Positions 8,964 to 17,562 of a stretch of 64,000 nt of DNA are shown piece after piece. The translations under genes and the position numbers were made by a program. Origin of the DNA: Streptomyces rapamycinicus NRRL 5491 (GTDB lineage: Bacteria; Actinomycetota; Actinomycetes; Streptomycetales; Streptomycetaceae); assembly GCF_024298965.1 (NCBI RefSeq), contig NZ_CP085193.1, forward strand, positions 12,400,001 to 12,464,000. Reading direction: 5' to 3'. Position 1 is the stretch's first letter. Each line of letters begins with the position of its first letter. Under the pieces are notes generated by a model that worked only from the letters and a program-made list of their open reading frames with translations, had not been told where the DNA came from and did not search any database.

Positions 8964-11082
8964 TCGAGCGCCTTTATGGGAGATCACCGAGCTGACGGGA
9001 CGGTCCCCGTGGGGTGCTGCGCCAGGGTTGGACTCGGCGGTCGGTCTGCGGACCGGTCTCGGGCAAGGTGGTGACCACCACCTTGAGGACGATCACCTCA
9101 GCCTGCGGGGTGGGTAGCGACGCGCCAGGACCGAGGCCGGGGGATGTGCTGCCAGTCGAGGAAGCCCTGGAGAGCGGTTGGGTTCCGGGGCTGCCGGACG
9201 GGTGCCGGCGGCAGGTGGACGCCGATGCGTTCGAGGTTGACCGCGATGGCGGTCAGGACGTGCTGGACGTGGGCCTTGTCTTCGCTGCGGTAGCGGCACT
9301 GGCGCATGCCGTGTCCGTTGACGAACTTGCTGATCGTGCTCTCGATGGCGGCCCGCAGTGAGTAGCGCGAGAGCCATTCCTGGGTCTGCTGCTCGGTCCG
9401 GGATTCGGACTGGATGTCGTAGAGCTCGCGCGGCAGGAAGGTGACCTTCCGGGCGTCGGTACGCGTGCAGGCGGCCTTCACCGGGCACTGGCGGCAGTCG
9501 TTCGGGGAGAACTCCACATTGACGTAGGGCGCGAGGGACGGCGGTGTCGACCACCGGCGACTCACCTTGCCCTGCGGACAGGTCACCTCTTTGGCATCCC
9601 AGTCGATGGCGAAGGCGTCGCGGTGGAACACGGTGCCCTTGCGGGACTGCCGAGTGCTCTTGGCCCGGATCGGTCCGACCAGGCCGACACCGTGCTCGCG
9701 GGCAACCCGCTGTTTGAGCGCGACGGAGAGGTAGCCGCCATCGACGAAGTGCTCCTTCGACAACAGGTTCCGGTGATCGAGGCTGGTCATGATGCCGGGA
9801 AGGGCCTTGGTGTCGTGGACGGCGGCCCTGGTGGTGGTCACGTCCGTGATCACGCTCGGAGCGTCGGGGTCACAGGTTTCGGTGACGTGCGCCAGGAAGC
9901 CTTTCCAGCGGGTCTCGCCGCGGCGCGCGTAGCGGGCGCTCAGATCGTAGGGCGAGACGATGGCGACGGCCGAGGGAGGCAGACCGGCGTTCTCCAGCTC
10001 CCGCCACTTCGGCCGGTCCTGGGCATCAATGCAGTAGTTCTGCACGAAGATCTGGCGAAGAGCCTGCACCTGCTCGCCGTCGCGGAGGGCGGGCAGGTAG
10101 CGGTGGACATAGCGCAGGAGCAGACAGACGTCCCCGCCGGTGTCCTTGATCCGGGTCTTGGGCTTGGAGGGGTTCTTCCCCAGTCGGGCCGCGCGGCCGT
10201 AGCGCTTTCCCCAATCCTCTGTCACCAGACCGACCAGCTCGTGCGGCGCCCGGCGGGCGAGTTCCTCCAGGGCAGCGCGCATCGCCTCGGTGACCAGCTC
10301 CAGGCGGGTCAGGTCCCGCACCGCGGCCAGGACGTGAGTGGAGTCGGTGTGCTGCCGTCCGCGTTCCCCGACCAGGCCGAGGGCCCTGATCTTCTCCAGC
10401 GCGAGGTCCAGCAGCTTGTCGGCCCGGCCCTCCTCGGCCAGGCGCTCACGGAAGTCCGCGAGAACGCTGTGGTGGAAGCCGGGGTCCTCCAGCTCCATGG
10501 CCAGGGCGTATTTGAAGTCGATGCGGTTGCGCACGGACTCGGCGGCCTGCCGGTCGGACAGCTCCAGCAGGAACTGCAGGACCGACACGGTCGCCAACTG
10601 GGCAGGTGACAGGCCCGGCTTGCCGTCCCGCGGATACCACTCCTCAAAGTCCTCGTCGCTCCACAGACCGTTGAGATGGTCACGGATGGCCATAGCCGTG
10701 GTGCCCCTGGGGTTGCTCGCACGGGCAACTCGCACGGTCAGCTCGGGAATCACGCAGCCAGTACGGGGGCGAACACACATCTCGGGTCCTCCGGAGTCGC
10801 GGGACGCCAACCGTCCCACCCGCACACATCTCCGAACCCGAGATTCCCGGCACGGCCACCACGAACGAGTGAACGCCATCGACACGTCAGCCACTCCAGC
10901 CACGTGGACAACGGCCGACACGAACGAAGCGTTCGCCTAACGGTCACCAACGCATCGCTGCGGCCATCAGGGGCTCGCCAACCTACCTGTAAAGCTCTGA
11001 TCAGGGGGAAACACATCGTTTACCAGCACGTAGACCACGCTGGGCAACTCCGATTTTCAAGATCCCCGACAGCGTCACGCAC
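8938..11082. mobile_element. intact IS1182-family insertion sequence
   Basis: About 2.15 kb. Left end 8938-8963 (GTACCTGACGCTGTCAGGGA...) and right end 11058-11082 (inverted GTGCGTGACGCTGTCGGGGA...) match at 22 of 25 positions. The element holds one uninterrupted transposase read leftward. The right end lies inside a sensor kinase gene, so this insertion broke that gene. The outer end at 11082 is identical over 25 bp to the outer end of the cassette at 7589, so the two elements could also move together as one 3.5-kb unit. Confidence 0.75.
9098..10780 (-). CDS. IS1182-family DDE transposase, full length
   Basis: 560 residues from the ATG at 10780 (MCVRPRTGCVIPELTVRVAR) with an AGGA ribosome site; the longer upstream frame is not needed. 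Family blocks are present: VARASNPRGTTAM, WYPRDGKPGLSPAQLATVSV, HHSVLADFRERL, catalytic D in RQHTDSTHVLAAV, D in HFVDGGYLS, the Cys motif CRQCPVKAAC, and the C-terminal AAIESTISKFVNGHGMRQCR with the catalytic E. No stop or frameshift is present, so the enzyme may be active and could also mobilise the neighbouring passenger cassette. Confidence 0.92.
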   Translation of the reverse strand: MCVRPRTGCVIPELTVRVARASNPRGTTAMAIRDHLNGLWSDEDFEEWYPRDGKPGLSPAQLATVSVLQFLLELSDRQAAESVRNRIDFKYALAMELEDPGFHHSVLADFRERLAEEGRADKLLDLALEKIRALGLVGERGRQHTDSTHVLAAVRDLTRLELVTEAMRAALEELARRAPHELVGLVTEDWGKRYGRAARLGKNPSKPKTRIKDTGGDVCLLLRYVHRYLPALRDGEQVQALRQIFVQNYCIDAQDRPKWRELENAGLPPSAVAIVSPYDLSARYARRGETRWKGFLAHVTETCDPDAPSVITDVTTTRAAVHDTKALPGIMTSLDHRNLLSKEHFVDGGYLSVALKQRVAREHGVGLVGPIRAKSTRQSRKGTVFHRDAFAIDWDAKEVTCPQGKVSRRWSTPPSLAPYVNVEFSPNDCRQCPVKAACTRTDARKVTFLPRELYDIQSESRTEQQTQEWLSRYSLRAAIESTISKFVNGHGMRQCRYRSEDKAHVQHVLTAIAVNLERIGVHLPPAPVRQPRNPTALQGFLDWQHIPRPRSWRVATHPAG

Positions 11083-11371
11083 TGAGAAGTGCGGCTGTGC
11101 CACGTCCGGCACGGAGACTGCCGAACCGACGACCACGACGCGAGCGCCGGTGTCGTCGGCGTACTCCCGCGTCAGCTCGGGGGAGAGTCTCCAGTTTGCG
11201 CTTCTCGATGTTCTCCTCGGCGACTTCGGCCAGCATCGACGCGTCGCGTTCCGCTCCCTGGGAGAAGCGGGATTCCTCCCCATGGGCGTAGAAGTAGCCG
11301 AGCGGGATCTCCAGACCCACCAGCACGAGCAGTGCCAGCGCCAGGTAGCTCTGCGGCAGGCGGCGGGTCAT
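11083..11371 (-). pseudogene. sensor histidine kinase, 5' fragment cut by an IS
   Basis: The ATG at 11371 overlaps the upstream regulator stop (ATGA). The protein starts MTRRLPQSYLALALLVLVGL, the typical first membrane helix of Streptomyces HAMP sensor kinases, then AERDASMLAEVAEENIEK. At about 11180 a CCCCC run carries one extra base: the expected LETLPELTREYADDTGARVV continues in another frame. The gene ends at the right terminus of the IS1182-type element. All catalytic domains are missing; the left flank of the mobile block does not continue it. Confidence 0.75.
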
Positions 11372-11860
11372 GACACGGCCTTGGGAGGCGAGCCGTCGCC
11401 GGGCTGCCCGGCGGGAACGGTGAGGTGGAAACCGACACCGCGTGCGGTGGCGATCCAGGCAGGATCACCAAGTTTGCGACGCAGGGCGGCGACGTGCGCG
11501 TCCAGCGTCTTGGTGGGTTCGAGTGCGGGTCCCATACCGAGTCCATGATCTGCTGCCGGGAGTGCACCGCGCCGGGATCCTGGGCGAGATTAGGCGAGCA
11601 GGTCGAACTCCCGCGCGGAGACAGGGCCACTTCACATCCGCCGAGGCGGACCTCCCGGGTGCGCCGGTCGATCTCCAGCACCCCCAGCCGCCGCGGACCG
11701 GCTCCGGCCATGGACGACGGAGGCATCTCGGCGGATACCGGGGTGTCCGCCGCCAGGCCAGGTGGCCGGCGGTGTGACGGGCCACGGCCCGGATGCGGGC
11801 GACCAGTTCCCGCACGCCGAACGGCTTGGCGACATAGAGGTCACGCGGATAGGCGCGGTT
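11368..11860 (-). pseudogene. OmpR-type response regulator, 5'-truncated and frameshifted
   Basis: Pieces in three frames line up with an OmpR/PhoB regulator: DLYVAKPFGVRELVARIRAV (end of the receiver domain, Lys of the switch), then LGVLEIDRRTREVRLGG and LAQDPGAVHSRQQIMDSVW, then TKTLDAHVAALRRKLGDPAW and IATARGVGFHLTVPAG (winged helix). The N-terminal receiver with its phospho-accepting Asp is missing where the IS5-type element begins near 11865. It was the partner of the broken kinase just downstream. Confidence 0.75.
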
Positions 11861-11879
11861 GGGGCCCCGGCAGCAGAAC

Positions 11880-11942
11880 GGGCACAGGTCTTGGTGATCA
11901 TGGAGTTGCGACGCTCTGTGATCACTGGGGAGACCTGTGCCC
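11880..11942. repeat. 12-bp inverted repeat ahead of the IS5-type transposase
   Basis: GGGCACAGGTCT (11880-11891) and AGACCTGTGCCC (11931-11942) are perfect reverse complements with a 39-base spacer that itself contains GTGATCA-type half sites. The right arm overlaps the transposase start region, so the hairpin could lie at the element end, act as an operator, or block read-through translation into the transposase. Confidence 0.6.
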
Positions 11943-12804
11943 GCGCTTCCATCATGGCTGACCGAACCGCTCTGGGACCAATTCGCGGCCCTGTTGCCCG
12001 AGCGGCCGGTCTACCGCCCGGACCATCCGCTGGGCTGCCACCGTCGACGTATCAGCGATCGGGTCGTTTTCGACAAGCTCCTGCAACTGCTGCGATTCGG
12101 CTGTTCTTACGAGGCGATCGCCGACACGACCTGCTCGGCCACCACAATCCGCAGCCACCGCGACGAGTGGATCCGACTCGGCGTCCTCGCCCGGCTCAAG
12201 CAGATCGCGCTGGAGTCCTACGACCGGATCGTCGGCCTCGTCCTCGACCAGATCGCCGTGGACGGCTCCATCACCAAGGCGCCCGGAGGCGGCGAGTCCG
12301 CAGGCCGGTCACCGTTCGACCGCGGCAAACGGGGCGTGAAACGCTCGGGCATGACGGACGGATACGGCATCCCTCTGGGTCGTGTCCTGGCCGGAGCCAA
12401 CCGCCACGACTCCCCGTTACTCGCTCCGACCCTGGACCACCTGGACGACTTCGGCCCTTTACCCGACGACATCACCGTGCACCTGGACGCCGGCTACGAC
12501 TCGGACACCACCCGCGCCCTGCTCGACGAAAGCGGCCTTCACGGCCACATCGAAGGCACCGATCCAGGCCAGTCGACGTTGGCATGTCGAACGCACCTAC
12601 GCCTGGCAGAACGCCTTCCACCGGCTCGCCCGCTGCTACGAGCGCCGCACCACCGTCATCGACGACGCCTTCTTCGACCTCGCCGACACCATCATCACCG
12701 TACGCAGCCTGATTCGACGAGCATGGACCACCCACCGCTGGGACGAACGCCCCGGCCGCCGGCCAGGACCGCACACCTCTACCCGCGCGACCCCTCACGG
12801 CTAG
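11937..12804 (+). pseudogene. IS5-family transposase, frameshifted
   Basis: The start MPALPSWLTEPLWDQFAALL is followed by HPLGCHRRRISDRVVFDKLL, the catalytic D in DQIAVDGSITKAP, GGESAGRSPFDRGKRGVKRS, and the second D in VHLDAGYDSD. At about 12575 the frame breaks after LHGHIEG; the rest (APIQASRRWHVERTYAWQNA, with the catalytic E, then DLADTIITVRSLIRRAWT) lies in a different frame and a few codons appear lost. The two frames together give the full family length. The element interrupts the response regulator on its left. Confidence 0.8.
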
Positions 12805-12875
12805 GAATCACGAAGCTGCACCGCAGCCCGTGCCAGGCAACCGCGAGCACTCCCGAACTACGTGAATCGGACCCG

Positions 12876-13316
12876 TCATACGGCGCGCCCCAGCAAGGAA
12901 AGAAGCTGAACGGCGGGGTCGGTGCTGGTGGTGCGCACCGGAGCAGCGAAGATTCCCAGGCCTGCCACTCTCTCGGCGTTGGCGCGCGCGTAGGCCAGGC
13001 TGTGGTCGACCGCGGCCGGGTCGAGCCACTCGGGCTGGCCGCACCCGCGGGCCAGGCCCCACTCGTGGATGCACGCGCGCACGGGATCTGCGCCGACCAT
13101 GTCGCCATCGTAGCGGTCGCCCACCTGCTCCAGGGACTCTCCGGCGAGCAGGTGCGGCACCCACAAGTGCTCGCTGACCAGGTGGTTGACGAGGTCCCGA
13201 ACGGTCCACTCGGTGCACGGCGTCGAATCGTTCCACCGGTGGCCGTCGACCGCGTGCACTCGTGCGCCGAAGCGGTTGATGGCATCGGGAATTAACTGCA
13301 GGGATGAATGCGTCAT
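12876..13316 (-). CDS. mycothiol-dependent maleylpyruvate isomerase-like (TIGR03086) protein with an internal in-frame deletion
   Basis: 146 residues, against about 185-200 for the family. The N-terminal part is normal (NDSTPCTEWTVRDLVNHLVS, then EHLWVPHLLAGESLEQVGDR). After ADPVRAC the sequence jumps to IHEWGLARGCG, which is the family's (L)IHGWDLA block, so the intervening 40 or so residues with the second conserved histidine region are gone without loss of frame. The C-terminus ends normally (DPAVQLLSLLGRAV). Family members are DinB-like helical bundles that bind a divalent metal; this copy is probably non-functional. Confidence 0.65.
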   Translation of the reverse strand: MTHSSLQLIPDAINRFGARVHAVDGHRWNDSTPCTEWTVRDLVNHLVSEHLWVPHLLAGESLEQVGDRYDGDMVGADPVRACIHEWGLARGCGQPEWLDPAAVDHSLAYARANAERVAGLGIFAAPVRTTSTDPAVQLLSLLGRAV

Positions 13317-13397
13317 GGCGGTACGTTATGCCATGATCTTCCACCCTCCCCGAACGGAGATCAGACGACGGCGTCGTCGGTGGGCCGTCCGGGGCCG

Positions 13398-13490
13398 CCG
13401 TCCGCGACGACCTGCGCGGCTTCGTCGTCGACCACCTCGGCACCGACGACCTCGTCCCGGTCGTCGACGAGACCGGTGACCTCTTACACG
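13398..13490 (+). pseudogene. IS701-type transposase scar
   Basis: The frame reads AVRDDLRGFVVDHLGTDDLV then PVVDETGDLL. This is the conserved block around the first catalytic Asp of IS701/IS4-like transposases of Streptomyces (VRDDvR.YVVehLgd..aVLvvDETGdLKkG). Only about 30 codons remain, and it is fused directly to the copper amine oxidase remnant. Confidence 0.6.
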
Positions 13491-14166
13491 AACGAAATCG
13501 CCCCGGGCCTGGGGGCGCTCTTCCACCAGCACCTCTTCTGCGCCCGGCTCGACATGGCGGTGGACGGGCACCGTAACGCTGTCGATGAAGTGGAGGCCGT
13601 GCGACTCCCGGTGAGCCGGAAGAACCCGCACGGAAACGCTTTCAGCCGTCGGGCGACCCGACTGACTTCCGAGCGGGCAGCCAAGCGTGATGCGAACCCC
13701 CGCCTGCAATTGGGAATGGCATGTCGTCAACCCCGAGTCCACCAATCGCCTCGGACGGCCCGTCGGCTACGCGCTCGTTCCCGAAGGTCTGCCCGCTCTG
13801 CTCGCCGACGAGCAGTCGTCCATCTCGGTCCGCGCAGCCTTCGCCCGGCACCACCTGTGGGTGACCCGGTACGCGGATGACGAGCGCTACCCGGCAGGCC
13901 AGCTGGTGAATCAGCATCCCGGTGGAGTGGGGCTGCCGGCCTGGACGACGGCCGACCGCCATATTGACGGTGAGGACATCGTGCTCTGGCACACCTTCGG
14001 TCTCACCCACTGGCCGCGCCCGGAGGGCTGGCCGGTCATGCGGGTGGACAGCACCGGTTTCACACTGAAACCGATCGGCTTCTTCGACCGCAGCCCGACT
14101 CTCGACGTGCCACCCAGCGGCGGCGGCAAACACTGCGACAGCAAGGCCGGCCCGCCAGTCACGTGA
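13485..14166 (+). pseudogene. copper amine oxidase, C-terminal remnant
   Basis: Two frames join near 13690: NEIAPGLGALFHQHLFCARL, then DMAVDGHRNAVDEVEAVRLP and RKNPHGNAFSRRATRL, then [60 protein letters not shown] and [12 protein letters not shown]. These are the copper-ligand (HQHLF and [14 protein letters not shown]) regions of bacterial tyramine/phenethylamine oxidases. The N-terminal 400 residues with the TPQ tyrosine are missing and one frameshift is present. It lies 0.6 kb upstream of a flavin amine oxidase, so an amine-catabolism locus may once have been larger. Confidence 0.8.
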
Positions 14167-14333
14167 CTGCCCTGTGCCCCTTGGCTCTCTGGAACTCTGC
14201 CAACCGACGCTCTCAATCCTTAAGGACCTTCTCCATGGACGGCAGGGCAAATCTGCTCAATGAACGCACGCTTGACCATCCCCCGATGGTAGGCGTACCA
14301 AGACAGCTTTCTGAGCGGCCACCGGTTCGGCCG

Positions 14334-14570
14334 GGCTGATCTTCGCCGGTGGATGCGGGACCACGTGACCAGCTCCACCACGTCCGCGACACCACTTTCA
14401 GCGAGGACGCCTCGAAAATCCGCATCGACGGCCTGCCCCGCGTCATGGCCACCCTGCGCAACCTCGCTATCAGCTTGTTCCGTCAGGACAACCACACCAA
14501 CATCGCTGCCACTTGCCGCTGCACCGCCCGCGACCCACAACGGCCCCTGACAGCCCTCGGGATCACCTGA
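14334..14570 (+). pseudogene. ISAs1-family transposase, C-terminal remnant
   Basis: The frame gives [20 protein letters not shown], then [20 protein letters not shown], then [20 protein letters not shown] and LGIT. This is the invariant C-terminus of ISAs1 transposases (HHVRDvtf.[27 protein letters not shown]..G..nIA...R...r.p.r.l.llGl). The catalytic part upstream is lost. The Glu of the DDE triad would lie just before the retained piece. Confidence 0.75.
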
Positions 14571-14823
14571 CCAACCGGACGAATCAACTACACGCAAAGA
14601 CCCCGGCCCCCGACCCAAGACGGGATCGCGCCCGCTCCTTCCTCCTTCGCAGCGCACGGCTCGAAACCGGTTACGTCAGTGGTATCGCGTTGTAACAGTC
14701 TCGGCGGAGGCTCATGGCGCACCTCCGGTCTCCTCAGTAACTCGCACCCCCCACGTGACCGGGTTGATCGAACGACCGCTCCCCGGCCGGCGCGCGCCCC
14801 GGGGTGCGGATGAGGAGGAATTG

Positions 14824-16434
14824 ATGGCTGCAGAGCAGTCCGCAGGATCCCGCCGTGCCTTCCTGAGATCCGTCGGCGTCGCGGGGGGCGCCGGAGTGCT
14901 GTACTCGGCGATGGGCGCACTCGGGCTCGCCCCGGTGCCAGACGTGCGGGCGGAAGAGTATCGGGCGCCCCAGCGAAACGACTTCGCGCTCACCGGACGC
15001 GGCGGCAAGAAGGTACTCGTGCTCGGCGGCGGCATAGCCGGCCTGGCGACGGCGTACGAGCTGGGCAAAGCCGGTTACGACTGCCAGATCCTGGAGGCGA
15101 AGGACCGCCCCGGGGGCCGCAACTGGACGGTCCGCGGCGGCACGGCGCTGACCGACCTCGACGGGCGGACGCAGACGGCGTCGTTCACCAAGGGCCAGTA
15201 CATGAACGCGGGCCCGGCCCGGCTGCCGCAGTCCCACGTCACTCTCGAGTACTGCCGCGAACTCGGCGTCGAACTACAGGTGTTCACCAACCAGAACGCC
15301 AACGCGTACATCTACCACGAGAGCAGCGCCGCCCTCGCGGGCAAGCCCATGCGCTGGCGCACGGCGAAGGCCGACGTCTACGGCTACCTCTCCGAGTTGC
15401 TCGCCAAGGCCACCGACCAGGGCGCCCTGGACGCACGGCTCACCCCGCAGGACAAGGAACGACTGATCGCGTTCCTGCAGAGCTTCGGCGCCATCAAGGG
15501 CAAAGCCGGCGGCTACGCCTACACCGGCACCGACCGGCGAGGCTACTCCGCCGAGCCGGGCGCGGCCTTCGACGACGGCACGGTCCTCAGCCCGGTGCCG
15601 ACGCTGTCGGACGTCATCGCCAGCGGCGTGGGGCAGCGCTTCGCCTTCGAACTCGGCTACGACCAGGCCATGCTGATGTTCCAGCCGGTGGGCGGCATGG
15701 ACGCTATCCCGTACGCCCTGGCCAAGGCGATCGGCCAGAACCGCATCACCTATGGCGCCAAGGCGCTGGAGGTCAAGGACCTGCCGGACGGTGCCGAGGT
15801 CACGTATAAGGACGTCGGCGGCCGTACCCGCACCCAGCGCGCCGACTTCGTTGTCGCGGCCATGCCGCCGATGGTCATGGCCCGCCTCAAGCACAACCTG
15901 GGCACCGACATCACCGCGGCGCTGAAGTACGCCGTCCCGACCCCCGTCGGCAAGATCGGGCTCGAGTACCGCAGCCGATGGTGGGAGACGGACGAGCACA
16001 TCTACGGTGGCATCACGCCGACCGACACCGACCTGGCCACCATCTGGTACCCCTCTTACGGCCACCAGGGCCGCCGCGGCACACTCATCGGCTACTACAA
16101 CTTCGGTGCCAACGCCGTCGCGTACAGCGATCTGCCGCACGCCCACCGCCTTGCGCGGGCGGTGAGCCGGGGCGTGAAGATCCACGGCGACAAGTACCGC
16201 ACCGAACTCGATCACTCCTTCAGCGTGGCCTGGCACCGCACGCCTCATATCGAGGCCGGCTGGGTGGACTGGCCCTCGCAGACCGGTCCCGAGTACAAGC
16301 TGCTCAACCAGCCCGCCGGGCACGTCTACTTCGCCGGCGACTGGCTCAGCCATGTCATCGCCTGGCAGCACGGCGCGTTCAGCTCGGCCCGCAAGGTCGT
16401 GACCGACATCCACGAAAGGGTGATGGCCGCATGA
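14824..16434 (+). CDS. Tat-exported flavin monoamine/L-amino-acid oxidase
   Basis: 536 residues from the ATG at 14824, preceded by GAGGAGG; the in-frame start at 14755 would place the Tat motif too far in. SRRAFLRS followed by a hydrophobic stretch is a twin-arginine signal, so the folded FAD enzyme should be exported. Flavin motifs: VLVLGGGIAGLATAYEL (about 64-80), then EAKDRPGGRNWTVRGG, and the C-terminal HVYFAGDWLSHVIAWQHGAF. The family oxidises amines or amino acids to imines with release of H2O2. The RidA-like gene follows with overlapping ATGA, so translation is coupled. The substrate is unknown; the nearby copper amine oxidase remnant hints at amine use. Confidence 0.88.
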   Translation: MAAEQSAGSRRAFLRSVGVAGGAGVLYSAMGALGLAPVPDVRAEEYRAPQRNDFALTGRGGKKVLVLGGGIAGLATAYELGKAGYDCQILEAKDRPGGRNWTVRGGTALTDLDGRTQTASFTKGQYMNAGPARLPQSHVTLEYCRELGVELQVFTNQNANAYIYHESSAALAGKPMRWRTAKADVYGYLSELLAKATDQGALDARLTPQDKERLIAFLQSFGAIKGKAGGYAYTGTDRRGYSAEPGAAFDDGTVLSPVPTLSDVIASGVGQRFAFELGYDQAMLMFQPVGGMDAIPYALAKAIGQNRITYGAKALEVKDLPDGAEVTYKDVGGRTRTQRADFVVAAMPPMVMARLKHNLGTDITAALKYAVPTPVGKIGLEYRSRWWETDEHIYGGITPTDTDLATIWYPSYGHQGRRGTLIGYYNFGANAVAYSDLPHAHRLARAVSRGVKIHGDKYRTELDHSFSVAWHRTPHIEAGWVDWPSQTGPEYKLLNQPAGHVYFAGDWLSHVIAWQHGAFSSARKVVTDIHERVMAA

Positions 16435-17072
16435 AGCGACGCACGAAGGTTGCGATCGGTACGGCCCTGACCGCCTCGCTCCTCACCGGCGGCGCCGCGC
16501 TCGCCGAGGGCAGAGGATGGTGGCCCGGTCCCAAAGAGGTCCGCGTCAGCCTGCCCGAGGGCCAGTCCAACCCGGCCATCGCCACCGGAGTGGCGACCGG
16601 CGGTGAGGTGGCGATCTACCAGAGCAGCGGCCTCGGCCCGACCGCGCTCAACCCGTCCGCGCCGGCCGGCTCACCCGAGCTCTACACCGACCCGGCCCTC
16701 ACTCAGGGCGCCACGCGAGTCACGGTCACCGAGGCCCAGGCACTGGTCGTCCTGCGCAACGTCAAGACCAACCTCGAAGCGGCGGGCCTGACCCTGGCCG
16801 ACGTCATCACCATGAAGTGCTACCTGATGAAACCGCCCGGCGTCGAGACCGCCGACTACGCGGGATGGAACCGCGCGTACCGCCAGTACTTCGCCAACAT
16901 CGACCTCACCTCGAAGGAGGTCGTCCCGGTCCCGATGGGCACCTCCGCCCCCCAGGCACCGCTGGTCGCCAACAAGGCCCGGCCCGCGCGTGCCACGATG
17001 GAGGTGGCGTCGCTGGCCGTCAAGGGCTGGATGGTGGAGGTCGAGGTAACCGCTGCGTACAAGGCGCGCTGA
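16431..17072 (+). CDS. exported RidA/YjgF-family protein
   Basis: 213 residues. Its ATG overlaps the stop of the amine oxidase (ATGA). MKRRTKVAIGTALTASLLTG then GAALAEG is a signal peptide, unusual for RidA proteins, which are normally cytoplasmic and about 130 residues. The RidA fold region starts near residue 35 (PAIATGVATGGEVAIYQSSG); QALVVLRNVKTNLEAAGLTL with DVITMKCYLM, and the C-terminal PARATMEVASLAVKGWMVEV, include the arginine of the family's active site (PARat.v.V..L). RidA enzymes hydrolyse enamine/imine products of amino-acid oxidation. Coupling to an exported oxidase fits a role in clearing its imine product outside the membrane. Confidence 0.85.
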   Translation: MKRRTKVAIGTALTASLLTGGAALAEGRGWWPGPKEVRVSLPEGQSNPAIATGVATGGEVAIYQSSGLGPTALNPSAPAGSPELYTDPALTQGATRVTVTEAQALVVLRNVKTNLEAAGLTLADVITMKCYLMKPPGVETADYAGWNRAYRQYFANIDLTSKEVVPVPMGTSAPQAPLVANKARPARATMEVASLAVKGWMVEVEVTAAYKAR

Positions 17073-17164
17073 CGGGCACAGACCCGCGGGGCAACCGCAG
17101 CGAGGGGCCGGGCCCGTAACCGGGCCCGGCCCCGAAGCGACGCTGCCCCAGCCGGGCGGCGCCC

Positions 17165-17562
17165 CCAGTCAGTCGTCGAGGGCGCTGCCGGCCGTGCGGG
17201 GGCGCCGACAACACCGACGAGGGCGCCATCGCGGCGGCGATCGAGGACCTGCTGATCCGGTCCGGGACAGGACGGGCCGGGGGCGGGGCGGTGTCCAGGA
17301 CACGGCAGCCGGTAGTGGCGGCCGCGTACCGAGCACACATCTCCGCGATCCGCCACAGCCTTCCGGCACGGTCCGCGTACACCGTCAGGACCACCGGACC
17401 GCCACACCGCACCTCCTCTACCACCGGCCGGGCCCCACCCCGCCGTCCAGCGGCAGGGCCGGTGTCGGTGTCGCGGGTGTGCCACGCGCAGTCGGCGGCG
17501 CGGCAGGCACAACACGCCTCGCCACGCGGTCCGCCGCCTGTGCGAATGCGGGTCAGATGCAT
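17165..17562 (-). CDS. hypothetical cysteine-containing protein
   Basis: The ATG at 17562 starts MHLTRIRTGGGPRGEACCAC then RAADCAW, VVEEVRCGGPVVLTVYADRA and GRLWRIAEMCARYAAATTGC. The cysteine-rich start and the VYADxxGRLWRIAEMCxRYAxA block recur in Streptomyces proteins of unknown function. The frame remains open past 17165 to 17020, inside the RidA gene, but another frame gives a more natural end (SALDD and stop at 17169), so a C-terminal frameshift is likely. No ribosome site is obvious. Confidence 0.4.

Noticed and set aside
9623..10609. 328-residue plus-strand frame in the IS1182 element
   Set aside because: It is opposite an intact transposase with the catalytic triad; it has no family resemblance and a shadow-type composition.
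15274..16413. 379-residue minus-strand frame over the amine oxidase
   Set aside because: Gly/Val/Arg-rich antisense shadow; the plus strand has Tat signal and FAD motifs.
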